In this document: one piece after another, positions 48,513-59,727 of the stretch
Position numbering within the stretch: position 1 is the first letter of the stretch
Layout: each line of letters opens with the position of its first letter
Origin: Anas platyrhynchos
Lineage: Eukaryota; Chordata; Aves; Anseriformes; Anatidae
Length of the DNA stretch: 64,000 nucleotides
Assembly: GCF_047663525.1 (NCBI RefSeq)
Contig: NC_092590.1
Span: forward strand, 4,360,001 to 4,424,000
Direction: 5' to 3'
Notes under the pieces: generated by a model
Databases searched by the model: none
Told to the model about the DNA's origin: nothing
What the model saw: only the letters and a program-made list of their open reading frames with translations
Translations under genes and position numbers: made by a program

Positions 48513-49843
48513 GTATATAGGGAACTTGTGTAGGTCCTAATTTACCCTTCCCCTTCCTCTGCTCCTTGGAACTGAACACAAACACACATATGTACACACA
48601 TACACACATCATGGCTCTAAGCTTCAAGTTCACCAGCTCAGTGCTGGGACTATTATTTCTAGCAAAGACACTCCAGCAGCATCAGAGGCTGCATTAGCTT
48701 CTCTATCTTATATTTCTTTAATAATTGGGAAGCAAGAAAAACTCATCTAAACAGAAATACCATCTAAAATATATTTCCTAAAATACACTTTTGAAGACAG
48801 ATTGAAAGCCTTTTAGTATCAGCCAAGTTGTGTGGGAGGGCACAACAGGACACTAACAAGGCTCATGGGAAAGGGGGGGGGAGATGAATTTCATATGCAA
48901 ACGTGGAACACGACGTGGATGGGAAGGGGGGAAGAAATCAAGCACAAGTATTACCTTTTAGCCCAAAAGCTTCATATCACATGTATTATTTATGCTATTT
49001 GTTCCATAAGGTAATCCGTGGAAAACAGGATGAAGAGTTTCCTGCCTTTCAGAAGATAAACAATTTTCTAAGAGAAAGGAGGGAAGTGCTAATAGCTTTA
49101 ATGTATCTAACTTTAGTACATGATTCTTTAACATATCACAGTAAAATCATTTCCATGACATGCAATGTGAAGACACTATTTCAGTTATAGCTCTCGACAA
49201 ACACACACAAAGCCAACACACAAACACCTGCACGCCCTTGAGGTAAGTTAACTGATGATTTGAGCATTGAAATGCACCGGTAATTGGGATCTGTGTTTGG
49301 AGGTACCTGAGAGTCACCTGTGAGGGCACTTTCTTTAGGCATTGCATTTGGACTGTAAAAAAACACATTGTTTCTGCTGCACTAAGCTTAAAGCAGAATA
49401 CCAAAACTGCTTTAGGATATATTGATTACAGACTCATAGATAGGGAACTGATTGATCTTTTAACATGCATAAAACTGCTTTCCTAAACCAGTTCTTTGAG
49501 AAGAATTCCCCTGTAACTCACACAAAGTCCAAGTTGGTGACAGCGGTGGGAAATGGCAGGATCAAATACTGCAGAAGACAGTAGAAGCAGACTGTCTTCT
49601 ACAGCCAGAGACAGAAGAAGCAGACTATGTATAAGAGTTCAAAGGAGAAACAGGGAAAAGAGGACTCTTGATTTACATGTTCTACATGTAAATAAAATGT
49701 AGAATACACTCCATTTGCTCAACTTTTTAAACGTTCATGATCTATAGATACCTGAGATCTATGACCACAAAGTTAAGAGAATTCAGATGTGATGAGGAAC
49801 CAGAACAATGGGCACTATGCTATGAACTTCCTTCTGCATTTAG
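48513..49843. other. Spacer with small palindromes
   Basis: There is a perfect 10-bp inverted repeat at 49573-49582/49591-49600 (agaagacagt) and a second at 49671-49680/49684-49693 (atttacatgt, 3-base loop). No supported gene or interspersed repeat. Short CA-rich sequence occurs at 48577-48610 and 49197-49230. Confidence 0.45.
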
Positions 49844-50134
49844 GCTAGATATTGCTTGCCTGTACAAAACAAGAACAGTGCCTCATGCTTGCAGAATTTC
49901 TGTAAAAGGGAAAAGCTGAAAGTAGCAGGAGATGAAAAGAAGTACTCAAGTTTTCAACCCCATGCTACAAAAAGCCCTGCTCTTTGCAGTAATGGCAGAC
50001 TGAAATCTTCAGCCTCGAAGACTGCGGGGAAGTGGTTTGTGCAGAGCCCCAGGCCTCAAAACTCACTGGTCACCAGCCGTCCCTGTGGGAGGTCCCAGGA
50101 ACGAAACTGCCATCGCTGGGCAGAGGCCCTGCAG
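49844..50134 (+). CDS. Candidate internal exon, unrecognised
   Basis: A 291-base segment (97 codons) is open from the first base after a good acceptor (cttccttctgcatttag) to a donor CTGCAG|GTACCA. It is phase 0 at both ends, and the upstream in-frame stop coincides with the acceptor itself. It starts ARYCLPVQNKNS and ends CHRWAEALQ. Composition is more GC-rich than the surroundings, and no repeat family matches. A very strong acceptor follows 205 bases downstream (50340). I recognise no domain. A spliced, lineage-specific or untranslated transcript is also possible. Confidence 0.25.
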
Positions 50135-50339
50135 GTACCACAGCTGATTAACTTCCTACAACTGCAACCTCACTGACCCCTGACTGGCATCAAAATAGAA
50201 TGAGTGTGCTTCAGCCTAGCAGCTTCTTGCAGGGTGTGTGGTACTTGCATGAGCCAGGTTGTGTTACCTCATTTCCAGGCAGATCAGCTCAGGAAGTGAC
50301 TGCAGGACTCCCACTCTTTTTCCCCCTTCTTCCCTGCAG

Positions 50340-50369
50340 GTGTCCTTTGCCCTTTTAAAGAGCAAATAG
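50340..50369 (+). CDS. Candidate terminal exon following 49844-50134
   Basis: The acceptor (tttttcccccttcttccctgcag) is the best pyrimidine tract seen in the window. Entered in phase 0 from the preceding candidate exon it reads VSFALLKSK then TAG at 50367-50369. In another phase the same segment stays open for 117 codons to TAA at 50690-50692 (ending VYKIYCEL), but that phase does not match the upstream donor. Confidence 0.2.
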   Translation: MSFALLKSK

Positions 50370-50692
50370 AGGTTTTGGCTCTCAAAAGACTGTTAATCTG
50401 TCAGAAACCTCTGTCAGAATTGTACCACAGTTCCTCTAGCAACTCGTTCTTTACCCAAGGCAGTCAGCCACTCTATGCTTCTTCCTCCTCAGCAGCAGCA
50501 CATTTAACTCTTTCTGTGAGCCCTCGCCCACTCCATTTTCATCGCCCTGGTACAGCTCCCTGGCTCTGGCTCCCCTTTTGGGTTATACCTCAGCCTCCTT
50601 CCAAATACTCCACCAGGACAAAATCACGTGCGTATGAAAGAGAAGGAAGTGGTTTCTGTGCTAGGGTATATAAAATCTACTGTGAACTTTAA

Positions 50693-53600
50693 AAATGTCA
50701 GCAATAGAAGTAAAATTTCCTCTCTGAACAATCAAAAAGTAGTGTAGGTGCAAAGACATGCATCTTTAACAAACCTCAGAATATGCCACAGAAAGTAGTA
50801 CTAGCTTTTGTTGAGCCTACAGCTCACTCAGTTTTGTGCTAGATGCAGCCTTCCCAAAACACTGCTGCTTTGGCAGCAAGGTGTCCTTGGTCCAGCTGAT
50901 CAGATCTCTCCCCTGTGGACAAAGCTGCAATGAGCTGATACGTGTGAGTTAGTTATAGATTATAAGCTGCTAGCTGGACTCTGTTTATTGCGCAGAGGTA
51001 CAATGGGATGAAAACACAACTCCCTGCACTCTCATTTCCCTCCAGCCAAGTTGCCTTCAGAACATGGTAGAAGTCATGGGTCTTGAATTGGCACGTTGTT
51101 CTTGCATAACACAATCAGATCCTGTTATTTTGTATGTGCCTAATATTTTAGAGCACTATTCTATTCATTGATTTGGAAACAACTGTTTTTTTGTTTGTTT
51201 GTTTGTTTGTTTTTCTAAGATCCCACTCAGGACAGACAATTGAACACCTGTGTATGGGTCAGCACTGCAGTATCTGCCTTTGCTCACAATCAGCAATCAC
51301 CTCTACCACAGCTGAAATACCGCTATTTATGGGAATGTAGACAGCTTGAGCTCCAGGCATTACTCAACAAGTGAGATTAGAAATGAGAAAAAAAATACTT
51401 CATGTTCTCCATGAAATCTTATAAATAGGCAGAAATTGACTCCACAGTTCAGCAAAACTCTTTATGCTTGAATGTTTTTGGGACTCTTGCAAAACAGAAG
51501 CCCTCCGCCTCCTAGGTGGCACAGAGCCGCCTAGCGCTGTTTAGCACTTGCTTCAGTGATGATCCACAGAGCAAAGCTACTGAAATTGCCAACATCATTT
51601 CATGAAAACACTCTGCACATCTCAAATCGCAATCACAGTCCAAGATGATAGTTCTGAAGTAGAGTAGCAGGCAGGGCACCTAGCAGAATAACAGAGTGCA
51701 CCCATAGAAAGAAATACAGCAACAAGCTTTTGCTTTATGTCCATAGCAGGAACATTGTTCACAGGGCCTGTGGAGGCACTGTCTCAACAAACAAATAAAC
51801 ACATAGGGGAACACAATAACATACTTTATATGTGACATTTCTAGGATGTATATAAGTAAAGGTTAACTCAAATATCTTGGTCTTGGCAACACGTTATCCT
51901 ATCAGTGGATGATTTGCCTTGTCCTTCCTTTAATGGACGAGCAGGCAGCAACCGGAACCTATTGAGTGCCTATCAGCTGGAATTTCTTTGCAACTCAGAA
52001 GGATATTGAAACCACTATCTACTATGCATGCAGATTTTCTAATAAAATACTCATCTCTGCTTCCCATGAGCAGGTTCAATTAATTCAGTAGATTGGCACT
52101 TTGGCTCCTTGCTGAAATTTAGTAGCACTTACGTTTTTTTTAGAAGGACTAATGAGGAAGAAACCAAATTGCATTTCTGCTTTTGTCAGACCATGAAAAT
52201 GACAACATCCTTGCCAAAACTCTCCAAAGTCTTAAGGCTATAGACATAACATTTAATCTTCACCTGCATTGCAGGTTTATACAGCAGTTGGGTAAATGTT
52301 CCCTGTAGACCTCCACAGATTTTTGTTTTAGAACTTATTTATGAGCTGAGAGCTGTGCTTATGGCATTCGTGTCCCGAAAACTGAAGAAAAGTTGAGCAT
52401 GAGTAACGGGTATAATTTGTTAAAAAGGACTTAAAGACTATTTGCCTGTTTTCCATTTTCATTTCCCTGCATGGTCATAAATATGTGCAAAATTGATTCA
52501 ATGACCCAGATACTGCTATTCCACAACTTGGTCATTTTTATCTCTTGATCAAAATGGCTGTATACATGAAGAATCTTTATGTCTTTTTCCAATCATGCTG
52601 CCATACTAGTAATTTGCAACATAAATGCTAAAATGGCTATGTCAAAGGAAAGGCATTATTTTTACTGTAAACACAACAGAATTAGGCAAATCTTCATTCC
52701 TCACCCTTTTGATAAAATTAGCTCTCTTTGTCATCTGGTGTCGAATTATTCCTGACAGATAAACTGTCTTCCACAGAGAAGATAAAGGCTGATTGAACAT
52801 CTTCACTTGAGCAATGTTTCTCTTTTGGTCCCTCTCGGTGAGATAAAGGTATGAACAGCCACACATTTTCCTCTGTCTTACACAGGAAGCTTCCCATCTG
52901 TCTATAAAAAAGGGCTCATTTTTATTGTTTAGGAAATATCCTAGGGAACAGAAAATACCACTGCCAATTTCTGCCCCAGGAAGTATTATGTTTGATTTTA
53001 ATTATATTTCTAGATCTTTTTTAGGACCAATGCATTTCTAATTATCAGTGCAAACTGAAGGTATGAGGAAGTAATGTCCCCTTGACATCCTAAGGGCAGC
53101 AAAACAGCTAAGTTAAACATGTTGCTCCTCACCTCCACACACACATCTCGTGGTATTGATTACTGCCAAAGGAAAGATAACAGATTTTATAAACCTCTCA
53201 TAGGCGCTGGGGCAGCAAGCAGTCAGATTGAGAAATGGTGCCTGAGAAGATGCTTTATTGGAGGTCCCACTGGAGCATTCTGTCATGGAAGAGAATCATG
53301 TAATGACTGGAGACACTCCAAAGCTCCTGCTGAAACCTACTGCAAACCCTCTGGACTACCTGACCATTAGCACTATAAAAGTACAAAAGAATACCCTAAA
53401 TATTGGATGGTGCATGCACAGCTGAGAGAATGTGCATGCTGGATGCATACTGAGTGAGAACTGGGAGAAACTATTTCCATAGTCACCTATTTATCCATCG
53501 CTCACCCCACCACTGCTCCATTGCTCCACTCTCTTGGCATAGTGCTGCACAGGGTTCCAGCTTTGGTACTCACATACTCACCAATCAGTAACAGAACTTA

Positions 53601-56600
53601 GCAATAGACAAACTGGAGAGACTGGTGAAAAATAGAGCAAGCATTCTTTCTAAGAATAACTGTCAACTAACAAGAAAGGCTTTTACCGCTTTTTTAATTA
53701 CAGAACAAAGAAAAGCCTTCACACACACACACACAAAAAATTTACTAAGCCTTGGAGAACAATGGATTTAGTTAGTACATGAATTTCTTTTTGGTGCTGT
53801 ACAAGTAATCAAGATACAGAAAAACAAGAGAGAAGGCTTTATGTCATGAATCAAGACAAACAATTTCGAAACAAAAGCATAGCAATCGCAGAGACTGACT
53901 TCTGAAAACAAAGTTATGGAAAAAAATCTCAAAAAGTTCTCTGCAATATTTAATATAAAGGATGGCCACAAACAGTGTCAAGGAAACAGCTTCAAACTCC
54001 ATAACAAAAGCATGTAAAGGAATAAATGAGAAAAGAATCAGGTACATGAATTGTTAAAACCCATCCTGGAATAGGTAATCAACCATTTGTTGTCCCCAGA
54101 TTTACTCAATATGCCTGTAGAAGCCATATTAAAACTTTGTTTTATAGACTGTGGAAGGAAATGCATTGAAAAAAGCTTAAATGCAAAACAAAAATACAAA
54201 GTGAAATAAATCTTTTATCTTCCAGCCTGAACAGTAATACAAAATGTAGAAGCAGGATGGTATAAAAACTCCACACCAACAAGTAGGTAAAGCACATTCA
54301 GGTGAAGGCATGCAGGGGCATAACATAGGTTGGGACATAGGGGCTACAGCCTGAACACCTTTGTACAGCTTTTGGTGAGCAGCTGGTTTGCCCACGCATT
54401 CTCATGACAGAGCAGCTCATCGTTATCTCTGAAAACAGACAGAAATAAAGAAATACAGCAGTGTAATGCAACTTCCTCAACACAGTAACTAGCTAAAGCA
54501 ACAAAAAGTCATGGGGTTGGTATTCCAGCTCTCTGATGTCCTTGCAGAAGAGATAGTTCATTATTAGCCTTTTTATTTGATAATTACTTTCTCAACCCTA
54601 CGATTTTTGATACAATTAAACATCAGTCTTCCAGAACCTTACACGTTCTATGGTTGTAACCTGACTTCACTTCAGCATACACAAACATAGTCCTTTTCCT
54701 GGCTGTCCTCTGTGACAAGACTTACTCTGGAAAACAATTCAGGCAAGCGGGCTAGAAAAGAACTGTGGTATACTTTGTCCAGGTCCCTGATCTAGACAGA
54801 AAGGCTCTGAGGACACTGAAGAGCTTACCTGTAGACATACTCATACCATTTCTCCCATGAGTTACCTCCTCTGAATGCCTACCCTTTGATGGTTTGATTT
54901 TACCACATTTAATCCACGTTTAGTTTTCTAAAATCAGTAAGTGCATCTGTGATACTTCTGTCAGCACATGGATACTGTCAAGCACAACCTAAAGCCCTGC
55001 TGGAATGAAAGAGCCAGTATTCCTGTGGGAGATTAATTACATCGGTCTATAATCAAGCACAGGATCACTGGAGTTCACACAGGAGTTTTTCTCTAAATAA
55101 AAAATTTGTTAATTCCAATCAGCTGTCTCTTTGCCACACTAGTTACACATAGGAAAACCAGTGCATTACCATCCTCCTGCTTGAATGCTGTAAATTGTTT
55201 AGAGTAGATACAGTGAAAATAAAAACAGCCCAGAGTTTAAATTTGTCTCTTGGTTATTTTTTCTGAAATTACATTCAGCACCAAGATACTGCTCACTGGC
55301 TCTTCTAGACTGTATAATCTTAGACTGCTTAGTTCTGCAAAAGGTAGAGAAGATTCCTGCTACTCCAGATGTGGTACAGCTTAGTGGTAAAGAATTAACT
55401 CATCTATACATTAATGCTACCTGTAGGATGTCTTAATAGCACGGGACAATACAAACTCACCTCTGTTTTTGTTGTTCTTTTTGTCCATTTGTTTTCTGTT
55501 TTACAGACCAGATTTAGAATTCCTATGGAAACAACTGTTTACTTACAATGCTAATAGCAACTAGGTGTTTTTATACTGTCTCTTTCTCATTATAATTCAC
55601 TGAAATTCAAGCAGCTGAAAATCTATATCCAACAATTCCCTATCACTGCTTTCAATATCATAAATGCATGTATGAACTCTGAAGACATAAATCTACATGC
55701 AACAATTCAACACAGGCAACACATTAAATTCACAATGAGCTATTCATTATAAAGCTTATTAAAGGGGAAAACTGGCTCAGTTCTCTTGCTGAAATGTTGG
55801 CTTTTTTTTTTTTTCTTTTCTTTTCCCAGCTGTTTTCTGAATTGCACATTTCTGACAGAATTTCATCTCTCAGTTAATTTTTGGCCTCTCTCCACTTCCT
55901 GGCCAAGACCTTGTATCCTGCTTGACAAGGTGTGCCTACAGCCCCACTGGGGTTTGTCAGCAGCATGTTTACACTATGTGAATGTATCTGTTCTGTCTCT
56001 CTTTGGTTCTACTCCCATTCTGCCCAGACACTGGTTATCATGTTCCTCTGTAAATGAAAAGCATCAGAAGCAGTTTATTCATGAGCCATAAATCTGAATT
56101 CATTCAATATTTATTAGTACAGCCATACAACATCAGACATGGCCCAAAACAGAACCTGAGATACTACAGCCCCAGTCTTTGCAATGCATGGTAGAATTTG
56201 AAGGAAACTACCAATGAATCACACAACTTGATCTCCCCCTCTGTCAGTTTTCTGAGTTGTTTTTCATTTCTCATTCCTACTGCACGTGAGTGTTCATAAG
56301 AGAACCCAATGAGCTCAGTGACATTTTTCAGCCCTGATGCAAATACCTAATGGGATTGAATTTAAATTCTCTCACAGATCTTTAGAAGCAAATAAATAAA
56401 CCCCACAATAATTTGTGTGCACTCAGCTTTGTTCACATCACATATATCTTCACCACTGCTCTGTAGTGCTTCGGAGACCTGTTCTAGAAGGGAAAGAACC
56501 TGCACATGTGCACTAAGGTAAAAATTACAGGCATCAGACTACAAAATATCTTATGCCACTAGACAAATCTGTACATTTTATTAATTCTACTTGATTAATA

Positions 56601-57539
56601 ATTGGTCAGCCAACAATCCAGACACCAATGTTGGGTTAATTCACTGCTGGGAGAACTAAGCTAATGCTTGAGAAATTAAACTGAAAATCATAAAAACTCT
56701 ATAGTAGTTCACTGTTAAGTAGTTTGTTACAAATACAAAAAATGAGGAGAAATCAGAAGTTCTCACTGCTTTAGCTCATCTACCTGACAGATAGGTATTA
56801 CACTCGACATTTTTAACATCAACATAGAGAATTTAATCACAGAGCCAGAAAACTAGAGATACAACTTACATTGTATCTGTAATTGAGCTGAGTTATAATT
56901 AAGGCTGAAATTTTTGTTGCTATAGTCCTGATGTTTTATTGTTTTAGCGATAAAACCATAAAAAAAAAATTTTACTTTGAAAGTACTGACATAAATATTG
57001 CATCTACTTAGAAGACTCCCTTTACTTGAGTATTCTGACATACATTTGCAATTTCAATGATTAAAATAGGCCCTCTGTGCTTTTTATTGCTGATAATGTT
57101 AGAAAGTCAGAACATGAGTAGAACACATCAGTCCTCCTTATCGGTATCCACAGAAAGATTTACTAAATTAAAGCTTTCCATCTCAACGTGGTGCAATTAC
57201 CTTTCCCCTCCCCCCCCCAATTTACTTTTTCAAAGATTGAACTGCTTAGAAATTGGATGTATATTTCTTTGCTAATCAACTTGAATTCCCGTAAATTGGA
57301 GCAAAAAAGGGTTTGGGTCAGTGGTTGAAATTAAATAAATTTTTAAATAAGGTCAACGTATCAGCAAGCAGGGAGCTAAAGGGGATCAGTGAGTTCATCC
57401 TCCTGGGCAACAAAGGTTCTCAGTCAGGGTGCACAAGTGAAGATTTCTGTGTTTGCTCGGACTGCAGCAAGGAGCACACAAACAAGAAACACTGTGAGCC
57501 CAGATCACCAGAGACAGAGCGGCCATCTAAGCCTGGGAG
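50693..57539. other. Long AT-rich spacer
   Basis: No gene or interspersed repeat is supported. A (TTTG)n run lies at about 51185-51214 and a short (CA)n at about 53720-53735. Two minus-strand segments with good donors and open frames occur: 54829-54870 (donor CTACAG|GTAAGC, poor acceptor) and about 55466-55527 (donor CAGAG|GTGAGT). They do not join in phase. Confidence 0.35.
51185..51214 (+). repeat. (TTTG)n microsatellite
   Basis: About five to six TTTG units with flanking T-runs. Confidence 0.9.
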
Positions 57540-57710
57540 CTGGTAATTGACAGGGCAATCATCTGGGTAATTAGGGACCTAGCTGTGCAGATCCTTATTC
57601 ATGTTTTATCGGATAAATCTCTGCCTTAACAGATGTGTAATCTGGTCTCCCTTGAAGCTGAAAGGACTGAAATCAATTCCAAATCAGAGATAAAACTCCT
57701 TCATTTAAAA
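57540..57710. promoter_or_regulatory. Possible conserved non-coding regulatory element
   Basis: This AT-rich but complex stretch is dense in homeodomain-type cores (taattgacag, gggtaattaggg), an agcaggtgt/acagatgtgtaatc E-box-like word and a gataaatc-type GATA/forkhead word. It has no repeat character and no coding frame. Such texture is typical of vertebrate developmental enhancers. This is judged from composition and motifs only. Conservation was not tested. Confidence 0.25.
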
Positions 57711-58959
57711 AAATAAATAGTAAGAAAAATACTCTTTTTGCCTTTATGTATCAGTCTGGGGAGAAAGGCTCCTTGATACTCTGCTAATGGGTGACAGCAC
57801 AACTTGTGAGAAGCTACTGGCATGCTAATTATTAGCAGAGTTGGCTAGAAAAAGGGATAAAATTCCAATTCTCATCTCACTTTCAGAGATACTTTTTTTT
57901 TTTTTTTTCCTGAAAAACAGAAACAATAGAAAATATTTATTGAGAAGACAGTAATTTTTACAACAGACTTGGATGTGCCGCAGCCATCCATTTTTCAACT
58001 ACATCTAGACATTAGGGGATTCTGTTTGTGACTTGTGGAGGGGATAATAATCAGCAGATTGCAAGCAGTGTCACATTGAAGCCAGCATGTTCTTTCTGGG
58101 GGACAGTGTGACAAAGGCAACCAGACAAGAACTTATTATTATGGTGTGAAAGACATGGCCTCAAATCTCAACTACCGAGCTGTCTGTGGCAACCTAAGTT
58201 ATCTTAGGAAAGGGACTGACTGTATGGCCCAGCAACACAAGGTAATGAGGTCTTGATGAGCTCAGTGTCACGAAATAAATAAAAGTAGCAAAAGTAGCAA
58301 GTGAAGAGCTCATCCATGATGCATGTTTTCTTTCCCTAAAGCTAAGCACTGATTTTAGGGCAGGGGACGGCCCATGGATTTGATATATGGCTTGAAATAC
58401 TGTTTCAAATATTACATCACAATTGCCGCTTCAAAGGGAAAGTGGGTGCAGTCACCCCACCAACAGGAAGTAATTATTTCTACATTATTATTGGGAAAAT
58501 GCTTATGTGCTACGATTTTGTGTGGCCTCTCACAGATCTTAGAAAATTTGGTATGGATATGATTAACCAAAACACTGGGGTGTTACCAACCCCCTTTTAC
58601 TCACAGATATAAAACACAGCACCACACACACTCCTATGAAGAAAGTTAACCCCATCCCAGCCACATCCAGTACAACAAAACACCCTGAATATAACAGAAG
58701 TCTTTCTAGTAATTCAATGGGCAGTGAATCTGGGTTTGAAAGGGTTAACTTTTTTTTTTTTTTAATGTTATTGTATTTAATGCATCAGGATTGCTTTAGG
58801 CTTTGACTGACATTTTGGCAGCTGCTCGCCACAAAATGAACCTACAGGGATCAACAAAACAGTACGGTAAACTTTTTCCACACTGAACATGAAACAAACT
58901 TGTGCCATTTTTTCTGCTTCCAGAAATACTTTTTTAAAGCCTACTATGTCTTCTCTGGG

Positions 58960-58990
<31 letters not shown>

Positions 58991-59693
58991 TACAAAGAAA
59001 TAAAAAGCAAAAATAAAAGAAACCTAATAGCCTACGCTCTATTTTTGTTTTCCATGATATCCAAGGTATCTGTCAGTGAAGTAAAATAAACTATTTTTTC
59101 CCCAAATGAATCTTTGTTACTGGGGTTACATGTAATCTAGATAGTGGATTTTACCAAAATCAGATCAAAGAAATAAAATAGCAAATTAGAAAGATACTAT
59201 CAGTGGTCAAGTAAAGCTTTGCATTGCTCTTTTCAGTGAAACGAACTAAGGATGATGATGGGCAAAAAAAGAAAAGTTTGGTTTTGTCCTAAGATGAATG
59301 GCAGCAGCACTGTTCCCACTCTAGAAGACAGCAGTTGCACAGCAATTCAGGGCTAAGGTCTTACCTGAGACATTTACAGCAAGAACACAGAAGCACCACA
59401 AAGGAGTTTGGGCTGCTGAAAGCTCCCTGTACTGTTAAAAAAAGGTAGGCATAATGAAATAAAAAGTAGTAAGACCTCATCTGGGTTCTAAATTATTTTA
59501 TTATACCTAAACTAAAGAATCATGTTAGTCAGTAATCATCCAGCTACTTATTCTGCCTTCCCATGTTTTAAAGCTCTCAGCCTGCTTAACGATCACAATA
59601 AAGCGCTTACAGATTTTTGTGTTTAAATAAATAATACCAGCAAGGACCCTTTGACTACCTGTTGTTTCTTACTGCCTCATTCCTATTCTTCAG
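57711..59693. other. Spacer with homopolymers
   Basis: T-runs lie at about 57893-57908 and 58750-58763, and A29 at 58960-58988. Complex AT-rich sequence at 57740-57860 may extend the possible regulatory element. No supported gene. Confidence 0.4.
58960..58988 (+). repeat. A29 homopolymer
   Basis: Twenty-nine consecutive A residues. No retrocopy body or target duplication is recognised around it, so it is treated as simple sequence. Confidence 0.92.
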
Positions 59694-59727
59694 AGGCTGC
59701 ATGGCTGAGAGTAAACTGGAGGAAAAG
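59694..59727 (+). CDS. Candidate first coding exon, unrecognised
   Basis: A 34-base segment lies between a strong acceptor (actgcctcattcctattcttcag) and a strong donor (GGAAAAG|GTAAGC). Inside it ATG at 59701 opens MAESKLEEK, ending in phase 0 at the donor, the shape of a 5' exon that contains the start codon. No upstream or downstream partner is identified. The next acceptor-like site (60170) puts a stop in phase 0. It may belong to a gene with distant exons, or be chance. Confidence 0.2.

Noticed and set aside
58870..58988. Processed pseudogene ending in A29
   Set aside because: No recognisable transcript body or target-site duplication flanks the A-run.
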